The notes below the pieces were generated by a model that saw only the letters and a program-made list of their open reading frames with translations, was not told where the DNA came from and did not search any database. From Paramarasmius palmivorus (Eukaryota; Basidiomycota; Agaricomycetes; Agaricales; Marasmiaceae), in NCBI GenBank assembly GCA_037176845.1, contig JAYKXP010000002.1, positions 620,001 to 684,000 of the forward strand: 64,000 nucleotides of DNA. The letters are read 5' to 3'. Both the position numbers and the translations under genes were made by a program. Each line of letters begins with the position of its first letter. Position 1 is the first letter of the stretch. Shown piece after piece: positions 32,460 through 44,763 of the stretch.

Positions 32460-33223
32460 AGTGCTAAATCGTGAGTGTAGATATTTGCGAAAGGAGGCCT
32501 CAAAGAGTGGTTTAAATACTTATCAGTGCGGAGCAGCGCGCCTCTGTGATATCATGTCGGTATCATACCTACATGCCTGTCGACAGATGTTGTTACGCCG
32601 GCAACCTCGAATAAGGAAGCTTGACGTATCGTGAATTCAGGCACCAAACGAAAAGGTAAAGCAAAGGTCCGGACTTGAGGAGCAACAGGGAGCAACAGGG
32701 AAACAATCAAGTCGTAAGTGGCAATGGTGCGTTGCAGCGGAGCAGAGGTATCCACAGTATGCGGGAAGAGGGTGTATGTCATCTCTTGAATAGGTGAGAG
32801 CAAGTTGCCAAGTAGACTGCGCTGCTCCAGCCACACGTCAGTGCAGGCGCCTCTGAAGACTCTGAACCATTCGCATGCTCAACAGATTCGCTGGAGCTAG
32901 AAGTAGAGAATTCGGAAAATTTAGATATGTCGATGTTTCTCGAAGTTTCCGCTAGTTCTTGAGGGTAAAAACTGGATTTTTTGCAGATTGAGATACTCCT
33001 CGCGAGCAGAGCCAAAAATTACCAGTTCTAGCCGGAAGACCTATAGACTTAGTATAGATGTATGAAAATGCGACAGATGAGGAGTTGTGACAAGAGGTGA
33101 GTTTGAAGGCGTGGGACATTTTACGTTCGCTTACTCAGTCGGTAGCGAGCACTTTTGCTAGTCACTCACCTTTTTCCTTTTCCATCACATCGTCCATATT
33201 CACTCTTTCAACCACTAGGTATA
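32460..33223. other. intergenic between DUF6987 gene and SF3B1, with one unexplained open frame
   Basis: The two flanking genes diverge, so both promoters lie here. On the minus strand a frame is open from about 32880 to 32552 and reads as a plausible hydrophobic sequence (SPIQEMTYTLFPHTV, DLIVSLLLPVAPQVRTF), but it has no usable ATG and no recognised domain. A second frame at 32779-33015 is Ser-rich. I could not link them by a convincing intron. A short direct repeat (two copies of GGGAGCAACA) occurs near 32690. Confidence 0.35.
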
Positions 33224-36200
33224 ATGTCTTCCGAAGAGTCTTCCAGATTATTAGACTCATATACAGCTCCGAAGGAGATTCTCCAAGAATTCGCGGACCT
33301 TGCAGAGGAAGAAGATGTCGACCCATTTGCTGAAACTGCGTCAAAACGACAAATAGCAGCACGGCAGTCCGACTACCATAATCGACGATTCGGCCGTGTG
33401 GCACATGACAGTGCGGATGCCTTCAAGAGTACTGAAGATGGTATGGACGTGGACGGTGGTTACAAAGATGCTATGAGGTTGCAGAGACTAGAGCAGGAGG
33501 AAGAAAGGGTTAGGAAGGCAATTGAAGAGAGAGAGAAGAAGGAAAGGGAGGAAGGGAAAATGGCAATGGATTTGGACAAAACACCTCCTGCTTCGGAATT
33601 AGAGGATGTCGCGAGAGAATTGGCATCTGCGAAAGAGCTGGCGGAGGCCAAAGCGCGCGAGGCGTCTGCCGGCACAAAACGGAAACGACGCTGGGACGTG
33701 GAGGAGCCTACCGACGAAAACGCTGACCCAAACAAAAAGGATACTGGGGAATGGTCCAAAGAGTCACTCGATGCTTCAGCCCCCAAGAAACGTCGCTCTC
33801 GTTGGGACACTGCTCCAGAAACACCAGTCGCGGAGACGCCAAAGCGTTCTCGTTGGGACCAAACCCCGGCAACTTCAGGTGTCGAACAGCCCATGGTTCC
33901 TATCATCATGAATGCTCCCAGTTTCATGCAGGATGACAAACATAACCGTTATCTCTCAGACGAAGAACTAGACGCCGTCCTCCCTGCCACTGGCTACGTT
34001 ATCGTCACACCACCTCCTGGATATGCCCCAACTGTCCAGCCTCGCAGGCTCATGGCAACGCCTGTCACAGAAGTCGGCTTCCACATACAAGAGAGCTCGG
34101 ATGCAGCAGCAGTGGCAGCTGCCGCCGGTCTTGCTCCGGAACTGCCGACCGAGATCCCTGGCGTGGGCAATCTCGCTTTCTTCAAGGCGGAAGACGCTCA
34201 GTACTTTGCCAAAATTTTGAAGGAGGAAGACGAGACGCAGCTGTCGGTGGACGAGATGAAGGAACGCAAGATCATGCGGCTTCTTCTCAAAATTAAAAAC
34301 GGCACACCTCCAGTCCGAAAGACTGCTCTCCGCCAGATTACCGATAAGGCTCGTGAATTCGGTGCAGGACCGCTCTTTGACAAGATCCTCCCTCTTCTCA
34401 TGGAACGAACACTCGAAGACCAAGAACGCCACCTTTTGGTCAAGGTCATTGACCGTGTCCTTTACAAGCTCGATGACCTTGTGAGACCGTATGTACACAA
34501 GATTTTGGTTGTCATTGAACCACTTCTCATCGACGAGGACTACTACGCCCGGGTGGAAGGCCGAGAAATCATCTCCAACCTTTCCAAAGCCGCTGGTCTG
34601 GCGCATATGATCTCAACTATGCGTCCAGATATTGACCATGCCGACGAGTATGTGCGTAACACCACTGCTCGTGCATTTTCGGTTGTTGCTTCGGCTCTCG
34701 GTATCCCTTCACTCCTTCCATTCTTGAAGGCTGTCTGTCGGTCCAAGAAGTCGTGGCAAGCCAGACACACCGGTATCCGTATCGTTCAGCAGATCGCCAT
34801 CATGATGGGGTGCGCCGTTTTGCCTCATCTGCGGAGTCTCGTTGACTGTATCGCCCATGGTTTGTCCGATGAGCAGCAGAAAGTCCGAACAATGACAGCT
34901 CTCGGTCTTGCCGCTCTTGCCGAGGCTGCTCATCCATATGGTATCGAATCCTTCGACAGCGTTCTGAAGCCTCTTTGGTTTGGTATCCGTCTTCACCGTG
35001 GCAAAGGTCTTGCCGCCTTCTTGAAAGCCATTGGCTTTATCATTCCACTCATGGACCCCGAATACGCCTTCTACTACACCAAGGAGGTGACAGTCATTCT
35101 CATTCGTGAGTTCCAAACTTCGGATGAGGAGATGAAGAAGATTGTGCTGAAGGTGGTCAAGCAGTGCGCTGCCACTGAGGGTGTCACACCGCAGTACATC
35201 AAACAGGATATCCTTCCTGACTTCTTCAAGGCGTTCTGGGTCCGTCGAATGGCGCTGGACAGAAGGAACTACAAGCAGGTTGTTGAGACAACTGTGGAGC
35301 TAGCGCAGAAGGCCGGAGTTTCAGAGATTGTAGGCAGGATCGTCAACGAGCTCAAGGATGAGGCAGAGCCTTATCGAAAGATGGTTATGGAAACCATCAC
35401 GAAGGTAGTCGCTTCCCTTGGTGCTTCAGACATTGATGAGAGGTTGGAAGTGCGACTGGTCGATGGTATCATCTACTCGTTCCAGGAACAGACAACGGAG
35501 GATCAGGTCATGCTGGATGGTTTTGGCACAGTAGTGAACGCATTGGGGATTCGCGTCAAGCCATACCTCACCCAAATCGTGTCAACCATCCTGTGGCGTT
35601 TAAACAACAAGAGCGCCAAGGTCCGTCAGCAGGCTGCTGATCTGACCGCCCGTTTGGCTGTCGTCATTAAGCAGTGTGGTGAAGACCAACTGCTCAGCAA
35701 GCTCGGCCTTGTTCTCTTTGAACAATTGGGAGAAGAATACCCTGATACCCTCGGTAGTATTATCGCTGCTGAAGGTGCTATCGCAAACGTAGTTGGTATG
35801 ACTCAAATGAACCCGCCAGTCAAGGATTTACGTGAGTGTTCCCATCCCAATTATCTTGCAGAATATTTGACTGACTTCTCATGTAGTGCCTCGTATGACA
35901 CCTATTCTCCGGAATCGACACGAGAAGGTGCAGGAAGCCTCCATCAACTTGATTGGTCGTATTGCAGATCGTGGTGCTGAATACGTTCCGGCTCGTGAAT
36001 GGATGCGAATCTGCTTCGAGTTGCTTGACTTACTCAAGGCCCACAAGAAGGGCATTCGTCGAGCGGCTGTCAATTCGTTCGGCTATATCGCGAAGAGTTT
36101 GGGTCCTCAGGATGTTCTTTCGGTCTTGTTGACCAACTTGCGGGTGCAGGAACGTCAAAGTCGTGTGTGTAGTACAGTTGCGATTGCTATCGTGGCGGAA

Positions 36201-36811
36201 ACTTGCGGACGTGAGTGGCACTTCCAATTTCGTTTGTTCACGTGCTGACTTTTTTTCGCCTAGCCTTCACGTGTATCCCGGCCATACTGAATGAATACAG
36301 GACTGCGGAACTCAACGTCAGAACTGGTTGTTTGAAGGCTTTGTCCTTCGTCTTCGAATACGTTGGACCGCAGTCAGCGTACTACTGCGATTCCGTGGTC
36401 ACAATGCTCGAAGATGCACTGACGGATCGTGATCTTGTTCACCGTCAGACTGCGAGCACAATCGTCAAGCACCTTGCGCTAGGTGTCGCAGGTCTGGGAT
36501 GTGAAGATTCTATGCTACATTTGATGAACCTGGTGTGGCCCAACTGCTTCGAAACTTCCCCGCACGTCATAGGTGCAGTCATGGACGCGGTCGAGGCAAT
36601 GCGTGTAACATTAGGTCCCGGTGTTCTATTGAGTTACACCCTGCAAGGGCTATTCCATCCTGCTAGGAAGGTTAGGGAAGTGTACTGGCGGATTTACAAT
36701 GCACTGTACTTAGGTGCTGCCGATGCTTTGGTACCCTTCTATCCTGATGTTGGCGAGCTCAGCGAAGGTCAGAACGTCTATGATAGACATCCGTTACAGG
36801 CATTCATCTAG
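33224..36811 (+). CDS. HSH155: splicing factor 3B subunit 1 (SF3b155, Hsh155/Prp10)
   Basis: Three exons (33224-35831, 35887-36210, 36264-36811) give 1,159 residues. The N-terminal about 330 residues are disordered with three U2AF-ligand-like Arg-Trp motifs ([30 protein letters not shown]). The rest is the HEAT-repeat superhelix, very close to the animal protein: [83 protein letters not shown] and [20 protein letters not shown]3B1 sits in the U2 snRNP and clamps the branch-site helix in the spliceosome. This fits a genome full of short introns. The upstream open frame from 33155 is 5' leader, not coding. Confidence 0.97.
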
Positions 36812-37002
36812 ACCATATCTTCGTTACCGTTCTTGAAAGCAGTTGTTTGCTGTACATAGTACTATTGGGTTGCTCCTGTATATCAAAGTATTAATGTTAT
36901 TGTATTTCTTCCACTGCAACATCTGCAGTCCTCTAAAAAGCGAGTAGATAACCCTCCAAAGTACAATACAACAGAAAGTAACGAGCGATAAACAGTATGG
37001 GA

Positions 37003-40000
37003 TTATGACGCTCCACCAGTCAGTCCAGGTGGGAAGCCTGAAAAGTCGACTTGGTCCGATACTTGCTGTCCATCCATCATGTACTGTATCCGCAGACGAA
37101 GTCTGATGTTGGCCTATGGAAATCAATTGTGAACTCCACACGCGCGCAGTTAAGGTGAGGACACTTACGCCGACCGGAGCTACCACCCGCATTTGCTGAG
37201 TTTCCGTTGATCCGGGGTTGATGTTGGGATTGGACATGGGAAGCATTTGAAGTTGCTGCGACTATTTGAAGGTATCAGCTTCGAGTAAACTAGAGAAGGC
37301 GGCGAAAGAACTGACTTTAGGGACTGCAGCCTGGAACTGAAGACCTGTCGCTGCGGAGGATCCCAACATCTGGAACCTTGCCAAAATCATTACGACTCCA
37401 GGCTTTGCAGCAGAAGTTTGGGGTGTCAGGGTTATCTTCAGGCCGTTCTTCTCGTACGCAGTGTAAGGTGTTAATTTTGGTCCAGCGGGTGCCTGGGGTG
37501 CGGGTGCAGGTGCAGGTGCGGGTGATTGAGATTGAGGAAGGTTGAAGGCAGAAATCGGATTAGAAGGAGGGGGAGATGACACAGGATTGTGGGGAAGCGG
37601 CATCGCTGGCTGTGCGCTATCAGGTGCCCCGAAAAGACCGAGAATATCGTCTATAGTTGACTGCTGTGATTTAGGAGCCGGTGCTGAACCGGTGCCATTA
37701 TTGGCCCCTCCAGATGACGAGAAGATTTCATTAAGGAGGTCCTGGGAGCCTTGCCCAGACAATCCAGTCGTGGTTGATGATGAAGAGATAGAGTCGTCCA
37801 ACCCTATCAAATCACCACCAGAACTAGACCCAACAGGCTTGTTTTCGCTAACTATTGCGAAGTATCAGCATACGATTTCTTTTGTATGAAGAACTGAACA
37901 TACCAACTCCCATGACAGTAGCCTTCAGCTCTGGCGGAGGCATACGTTCAAGGACACCTACACGGAGATCTCCTAAGTTGAATAGACTGGAAAACTCAAC
38001 CGCTCGTTGTTGTAACTCCAGCTCGGGAGTTGTTGTATATTGACTGAGGACCTCTGCAATTCGATCCTTTTGGGGTTGAGTCGTGGTATGTCGTGATGCT
38101 ATTTTCGTTATGCAAGCAAGCACGTATTGGCGGGTAAGAAAATTGGCATAGGGAGAGTCGAGTGTCGAGAGCACGAGATCTAAAAGAGCCTTGTCTGTAA
38201 TCTATAGAAACATGGATATCGTGTTGAGGTGTAATTGTGCTGCAGATAGCTTACCGGCTTTGGCGTTTCTTCGTCGACAAGACCGGTTTCAAGGATGATG
38301 TCACTGTACTCTCCAATCAACCAGGTTGCAGCCAATGTCAAAGATTCTTGGGATATATCCGAATTGAGGGCGGTATAGAGTTTGGATGTGGTGTATCCTT
38401 GCAATTCTGGGGTGTGTGCAACTAATCGGATGAATGCCGAAAGGATCTCCTCGCGAACGAAATTCCCTGCCTAAAGAAAGGTAAGAAAAAGTTTCACGTC
38501 CTCCTTCAATACACCTACAAGTTTCAAGACTCTCAAAACCGTGTCTATATGCCACCTCTTGTTCGGTGCGTATCGTTCCGCAGCCAAGCAGATTTGTGTT
38601 GTCATACCCAGCTTGAACTCATCGTCGGCGACTTCCAAGAAAGCCAGGAGCTCCCGAATGAGTATTCTGACATTTTGTTCGTTGATGAGTGCGTAAGATA
38701 ACTCCAGCGCTCGACGCCGTATAGAGATATCTCCATCTCTTAGACAATCGAGAATGATGTTCCGATGCCGTTGAACGGCGTTCGTGTCCATCGATACGAC
38801 CTTGTTGAGGGTATTGAGCGCTACATAGCTGTCGAGAGCTTGGTCAGAAAGATAAGAACAAAAAGCTTGTAGAATACTGACCGAATGTTATTGTCACGAT
38901 TACTTAAAAACTTTCCCAGAATGTTGATAGCCATGACCCGTAATCCGGAGTCTGCCTCAATATCGAGAACACATAGAACGGTTTCGTAGAGAATCGAGTT
39001 TCCGACATTCTTCGTAGAATCAGTGTTGGTTGCCACCTGAAATGATAGTCAGATGTGCTCGGAGCAGATGTGTCAAAATGTGTCAGACCTGTGCCAAAAT
39101 ATCATTCATTAGTTCGCTAGCTCTCTCGTCGCCTTTACCGAGTAATCGAAGCAGTCGAATAATTTTGATTTGAAGGAAAGGATCAGTGATACCAGATACA
39201 TCGTGCTCGGGGCTGTAACCGGTCGTGACGAGGGACTTCAAGTTACGGACAAGAAGTGGAACGGCCTGTGGTCGGTGTTAGGGATGCAGTGGGCAGTCAG
39301 TTGTGTCGGTGTACGTACATTGCGGAACTCCTCAAGGACTGCTGCGTCTATCTGGGCCATCTCGGTCACAAGAGTAATGGCAGTGAGAAGAACACCATGA
39401 TTCCTGTCTGTGAGGAGATTTTTGGCTTGTGAAGTGAAGTGATCGACAAGGTCTGGGACTTTCTTGATGACCCGTAGTGCGCAAAGGGCAGCCTGATATT
39501 CGGTAGGTTAGAATCCCAGTAAAATACAAATTCACAAAACACACCTTCTTGCGAATGTACGTGTTACTGGATCCCAACAACTTCTCGATCTCATTAGCCA
39601 AATCACGCGACATCTCCTCCGAAGCAATATTGGCAAAGGTACAGAGTGCGAGACCTACGGCGTACATGTTGGAATGGTTCATGTCGCTATATCATCCGTT
39701 AGTCAATCTAATATCTGGAACCAGTTCACATACTTTTTCAACGAATTCGTCACCAATGTGAGGACTTCCTGGCTTTCATCCAAAAGCAGCATTATTCCAA
39801 GATATCCTAGTCTCTTATCCGCGAACCGGGGGCTCGCAACAAGCTTGAGGCATTCGATTTGACCAAAATGAGCTGGTGATCCCAACATATGTATGTAGAG
39901 TAGCTTCGCGATATTGTTGTGTCGTGCATAAGAGTCTTCTTCTCTAAAAGATGCACGAATCGCGGCAGATTCTTGCTGAATGAGTGCGCGTTCATCGGCT

Positions 40001-40162
40001 ACGGTCTATTCAATGACCATTCCTTAGAAAACTTGGCCGAAATGAGAGGGAAAGACATACCTTGCACGATCTGATGCCCTTGATCAGAGCTAAAGGAACT
40101 TTGAGAAATATCCGTATTACAAGAAAGAGAGAAAGCCGACCTTTAAGATTGTGATAAACCAT
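37003..40162 (-). CDS. APL4: AP-1 complex subunit gamma (gamma-adaptin)
   Basis: Thirteen exons, starting with 22 and 38 nt (40141-40162, 40061-40098, 39734-40005, 39545-39686, 39319-39492, 39089-39265, 38882-39036, 38519-38828, 38255-38470, 37904-38201, 37316-37851, 37169-37261, 37003-37113), give 847 residues. The adaptin trunk shows [71 protein letters not shown] and the later HEAT-like repeats. A Pro/Ala/Ser hinge (about residues 610-700) holds GDLIGLDD and DDILGLFG clathrin-box-like sites. The C-terminal gamma ear follows ([17 protein letters not shown]). AP-1 sorts cargo between trans-Golgi and endosomes with clathrin. Confidence 0.95.
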
Positions 40163-40360
40163 GGATGCTTGTCGTCGTTCACGACGTTCTGGACGATATG
40201 TCACTCTCCGTCACGGCTCTGTCACGTCACTACGTAACTGAGCTGCAGTCGCGTTGATTACGGTTGATGCACTCGGACCTCCAGCTTCCTCTCCCATGTC
40301 GTAAAGAAGCTTTATGAACTGTGCATGGGCTATTCCTGCCCTCCTTCTTGAACCACCATC
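40163..40360. promoter_or_regulatory. divergent promoter AP-1 gamma / CCCH-RBR gene
   Basis: 198 bp separate the two start codons, which point away from each other. No separate gene is seen, so the promoters must overlap. Confidence 0.45.
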
Positions 40361-43300
40361 ATGTCTTCTCGGTCCCAAGTCTGCAAGTATTTCTTGAGCG
40401 ATGCATGCAGAAAGGGTAACGCTTGTCCATTTCTACACGAGGACGGAGCGGTCGTACAGAGGCAAAGTTCATCGATGGATGTCTGCCTGTACTTCCAGAA
40501 AGGCGCGTGTCTTTTTGGAGACCGATGTCGGAACAAGCACGTTATGAACAGTGTCCCCTCGGGCACCACAGCGCCATCTCGCTCAATTCCTTGCAAATTT
40601 TATCCTTTAGGCGAATGTTTGAATGGGGAAAATTGTCTTTACAAACACGAAGGTATGTGTACTATGTTCAGTTACGCAGCAGCCGAAACTCAAAATCATT
40701 ATAGGTCCTGCGTTGGGGTCTCCCAGTTCAAGTACATCGGGTTCTTCGACTCGTTCTAATGACAGCTCGGCAACCTCGATCTCGACGAGCTTCTCGAAGG
40801 GCGACACTACTCGCGAGAGGAATGAATCCCCAGAGCTCGACGTTGGGGTGAACTTTAGCTCCTTGAAAGGTACTGTATGAGCTCGTCTATTCTCCGCAGT
40901 AAAACCTGACCGTGCATTGTTGTTCAATCATCATAGAACCTCAATCTGGGCAATCATCTCCCGAAGAACTTCCCGTGAATGACGACGTGCAAATTAAACC
41001 CGAGGACATCCCTCTTCCGCACTCGACCTCACCTTCACCACCAATGTCAGACGGATGGATTGTTCCCAAGGCAGCTGATACGTCACAAAGCGTACAAGGG
41101 AAGACCGTCGCCGACACGGAATTGCCATCCCCTGAATCTGATAGTTGGCATGGTAGATCATCTCAGCCACCTTACCCCCAATTTGTCGGGTACCCGAAGT
41201 GGATAACCTACGCTCCTCCTTACCTTGACCCGAACCTTCCTTACTCCTCATATCACCCTCATGGAGCGCAAGGCCATGCAGCATCGCCGACCAACTTATC
41301 ACCTCTGATGCTTCCCCTTGCAGCACCTTTCCCACAAAGTCGGATAAACCAACTTCAGCTGACGCGATTGCCAGAGACGCCACGAACCTTTGACCACAAT
41401 ACTACGCTGTGCCAGCAGTATGCTCTCAACGGTTGGTGTCCGCTTGGAGTTTCTTGCGGATTCCGGCACTTCCTTACAAAGGAAGAATTCGCTAAGCTCT
41501 CTTCCGAACAACCACACCCACCTCCTCCGAGAATTACGGTCTCCTCTGATGGCGAGGATACTACTGAGCGTCATCTAGACACTTTCTCGTCGTCACAAAC
41601 ACCACGAGAAGCCAGGTTTAAGGAGGGCTTCAAGCCCAACCGAGCCTGCCACTTCTACGCGCAAGGTCGTTGCCGTAAGGGGGACAACTGCACATTCTTG
41701 CACGAGTCAGAGACCGGTGACTCGAACAGGGCGGAAGCAGAAACGAGTACGCCTGCGGAATGGGACACGGGGGATAATGGCTGGAACAATGCCCCCTCAT
41801 GGGATATGCCTGCCGACGATCCCGATCTCCATACAACCACTGGAGATGGCTGGGGGAAGTCACAGTCCACTCCTTGGGACACTGATCCTGCCAACAAAGA
41901 TACCAAGCGGACCAGGAAGTCGAAGCATCGTCGATATGAAGGTGATGGAGCTGCTTCCTCGTCAAGTTCTGGTAGGCGTTCTCCGGTAGTCCCAATCGAG
42001 ACCGCGTGCGATGGCGATATCGAGAACACCGAGGACAGGGATGTCCACGAATCTCCTGACGAAGCAGGATGCGATGCAGAGGACTCGAGGATAGAGCTCG
42101 ATTCCGCCAGACCTCAAAGTCCGTATTTCGAGGATCATTGGGGCGAACCCGTTGAAGAAACCCACGATGTACCGAAGTCACGCCATCGACGATCAGTATG
42201 GGACTCTGAATCGGACACTGAGTCTGAGCAAGATGACAATTACGCACAGGTCGAGGTGGATGAGGATGCTGCCGAAACTTGGAAGGCAGATTGGTCTCAA
42301 GAGGGCGCTCCGCCTGATATACCTGAAGCAGGAAAGATCGCCCTTCCATGCAAGTTCTTTGGACAGGGCCACTGCTCCAAAGGTGATCGATGCCGATATT
42401 TGCATATTCCACAAGAGATGCCCACAAGTGATACGGAAAGTGAGGGTCGCGAGCAGGCTCCTTCAGCAGATGGCAATATGGTTAGCACCCTGATCTTGTT
42501 TCGTGATATTTCTTCTGAATGAACACCCAAAGCAGGCGCCACGGCCGATATCTCCCGGTCCAAAAACGCACTTTGTGAGTATCTAGTCTTCTCGCTAGAT
42601 TTCTTGTGCTAATTTTTATGGCTTTTGAGGCATCCGATGACACGGCACAGCGTGTAATCTTCAACTGCCTTACAACATTTGGACCGGGCGTTGTTCCTCA
42701 TGACATCACGACAGCCTACGAAGGCAACACCGTCATGATATCCAACTTACCTCTATCGATGTCTGGCGAATTTACGAATGCACTCGACGAGCAAGTCTGT
42801 TCGTTTGGGGATGTCCTTGAGCAGGAGACGGAGATTGACGGTGACGCTGTTCATATCCGAGTTGAATATGCTAGTAATGATATCGCTGCCGCCGCCGTGA
42901 AAAGCCTTAACAACTTTAACCTCCTGTCTACGAGGCTTGCAGCTCACATCATGACGATGGCGCCCATCGAGTTCAACCGGCCGCCAGGCCATAGCGCGTG
43001 GATTAGGATCACCTATCCAACTCCTTACAGAAATGGGTGGCTGTTTTACAATTCAATAACCCTCGCCAAGCAGATGGCTCAGCAATTCAACGGAAAGAGC
43101 TTTCGTGGTCGCCCAATCACAGCCACTTATTCTAAGGTCCGACGCACCAACCAGAAGCTTTTCGCAATCTCATTAGAAAATCTGCCTGTGGATGGAGATA
43201 GAGAAGCGGTAAAGAAGTTTTACGAAAACCCAGACGTGATAGAGTTCACTGCACCCACTTACACCGATTCCCCAATCACACAAATCCGCCAGTTGTTGTT

Positions 43301-44534
43301 CAATTGCGGCGAGATTGAAAACTTCGAAATACTCTCCTCAGATCTCTCACAACCCCACTGTGTCATTCTTGCCCGCTTCTCCCAAGTAGATAGCTCGGAG
43401 CTCGCCGTGCAGAATTGGAATAATACACAGCACCAATTCCTTGGGGGTGCCACACTCAATGTGGTGCGTACATATTGTAGACGCTATGACATCACACCAA
43501 GGAAATACACGACGATCGAAGCAGATATTCAACGCCTTCGTGAACTTCACTCTCCATCATGCACAGTTCAATGCAGCCGTGGCGAAGATACTATATATTG
43601 CTATGCCTTCAGCGATGATCCATTCAGCTTAGGCAAAGCACAAAAGGATTTGGAACATTCAATCTGGGGCGAGATGATGCGTGCCCCTGGCTCCGACTTC
43701 TCTTTCTGGGACAGTTATTTTGATCACATTAGCAGTCAAAAAGTTATTGACAAGATCAACGAGGATCCAACTGCCCTGGTTGAACTTGATCATCGTTGTC
43801 GCCAAGTCCGCCTCTTCGGAAACGACGCTGCCAAGGGAAAGGCCCGCACTCGCTTGTTGAAATTTGTGGACCGGGCAGCAGCGATGTCGCATACTATCGA
43901 CTTGTCTCCGCCTACGATTTGGTCCTTACTGAACGGTGGCTTCGCCGAATTGGAACAAGCCGGAGTGAAACTACAGTCAATATCACTTGATCTTGTTGCC
44001 CCCGCTTTGGTGATTCGAGGGGACATCGATGCGTTTACCACAGCAAATCGCATCGTCGCGCAACTTGCTCAGTCCGCGACTCCGTCGCGAGCAGGTGCAA
44101 ATAGATGCAGTGTTTGCCTCCAGGCTGCCGTTGATATGGTTGAATTATCATGTGCTCACCGCTACTGCCGCAGGTGCATACTGGAATACCTGAAATTCAA
44201 CATCTCCCCGAACTTCAGAAAACTTGTGTGCCTTGCCAATATCGAGAGTGGCGACGAAGACCAGGATATTTGCTCCGCCGAGATACCGTATAGCATTATA
44301 CGAAGCCTACTTTCGACAGAAGAAACAGCCGACCTACTGGAGGCTTCCTTCATTCGACACATTGAGGACCAATCTCAGTATAGGGTGTGCCCGACGCCCC
44401 AATGTGGATTAGTGTACCGATCTGCAGAGATGGGTACAGCAATCTGCTGTGCTGAATGCAAGTTAACCATTTGCGCCTTTTGTGATGTCCAGTTCCACGA
44501 TGGCTTGAGTTGCGTCGAGTTCAAGAGATGTTGA
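40361..44534 (+). CDS. multi-CCCH zinc finger, RRM-like, RING1-IBR protein
   Basis: Five exons (40361-40652, 40705-40869, 40937-42480, 42536-42574, 42630-44534) give 1,314 residues. Six CCCH fingers (C-x7/8-C-x5-C-x3-H) are visible: three at the N-terminus (CKYFLSDACRKGNACPFLH and two more), one at CQQYALNGWCPLGVSCGFRH, one at CHFYAQGRCRKGDNCTFLH and one at CKFFGQGHCSKGDRCRYLH. A long acidic Ser/Trp-rich linker lies between. An RRM-like segment begins at TVMISNLPLSM. Near the end are a RING1 (CSVCLQ...CAHRYCRRC) and an IBR (CPTPQCGLVYRS...CCAEC...CAFC...H...C). The frame stops at TGA right after the IBR, so the RING2 that carries the catalytic cysteine of RBR ligases is missing. It probably binds RNA and may act in ubiquitination; the latter is uncertain. 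Confidence 0.85.
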
Positions 44535-44763
44535 TTTTGTGTCTGGACTGGCGGGAACATTAGTACTGTAGATACCAATTATTGATGATAATCATACTAC
44601 TTAATAACCTCCACATCGCTCTATCTGTCTTGATCGACAACATTGCTGAGATTGAACTAGAGACATGAGTACAAAAAAGAATAAGATGATATTATACACT
44701 CAAATGTAGCATGTGAATAATAAATATGAAGTGTTCAATGCACGGTTAGTTGTCCGCATGTAG

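Noticed and set aside
33155..33223. Upstream in-frame Met extension of SF3B1 (23 residues)
   Set aside because: It lies in a pyrimidine-rich leader and ends in a possible acceptor. The conserved protein begins at 33224.
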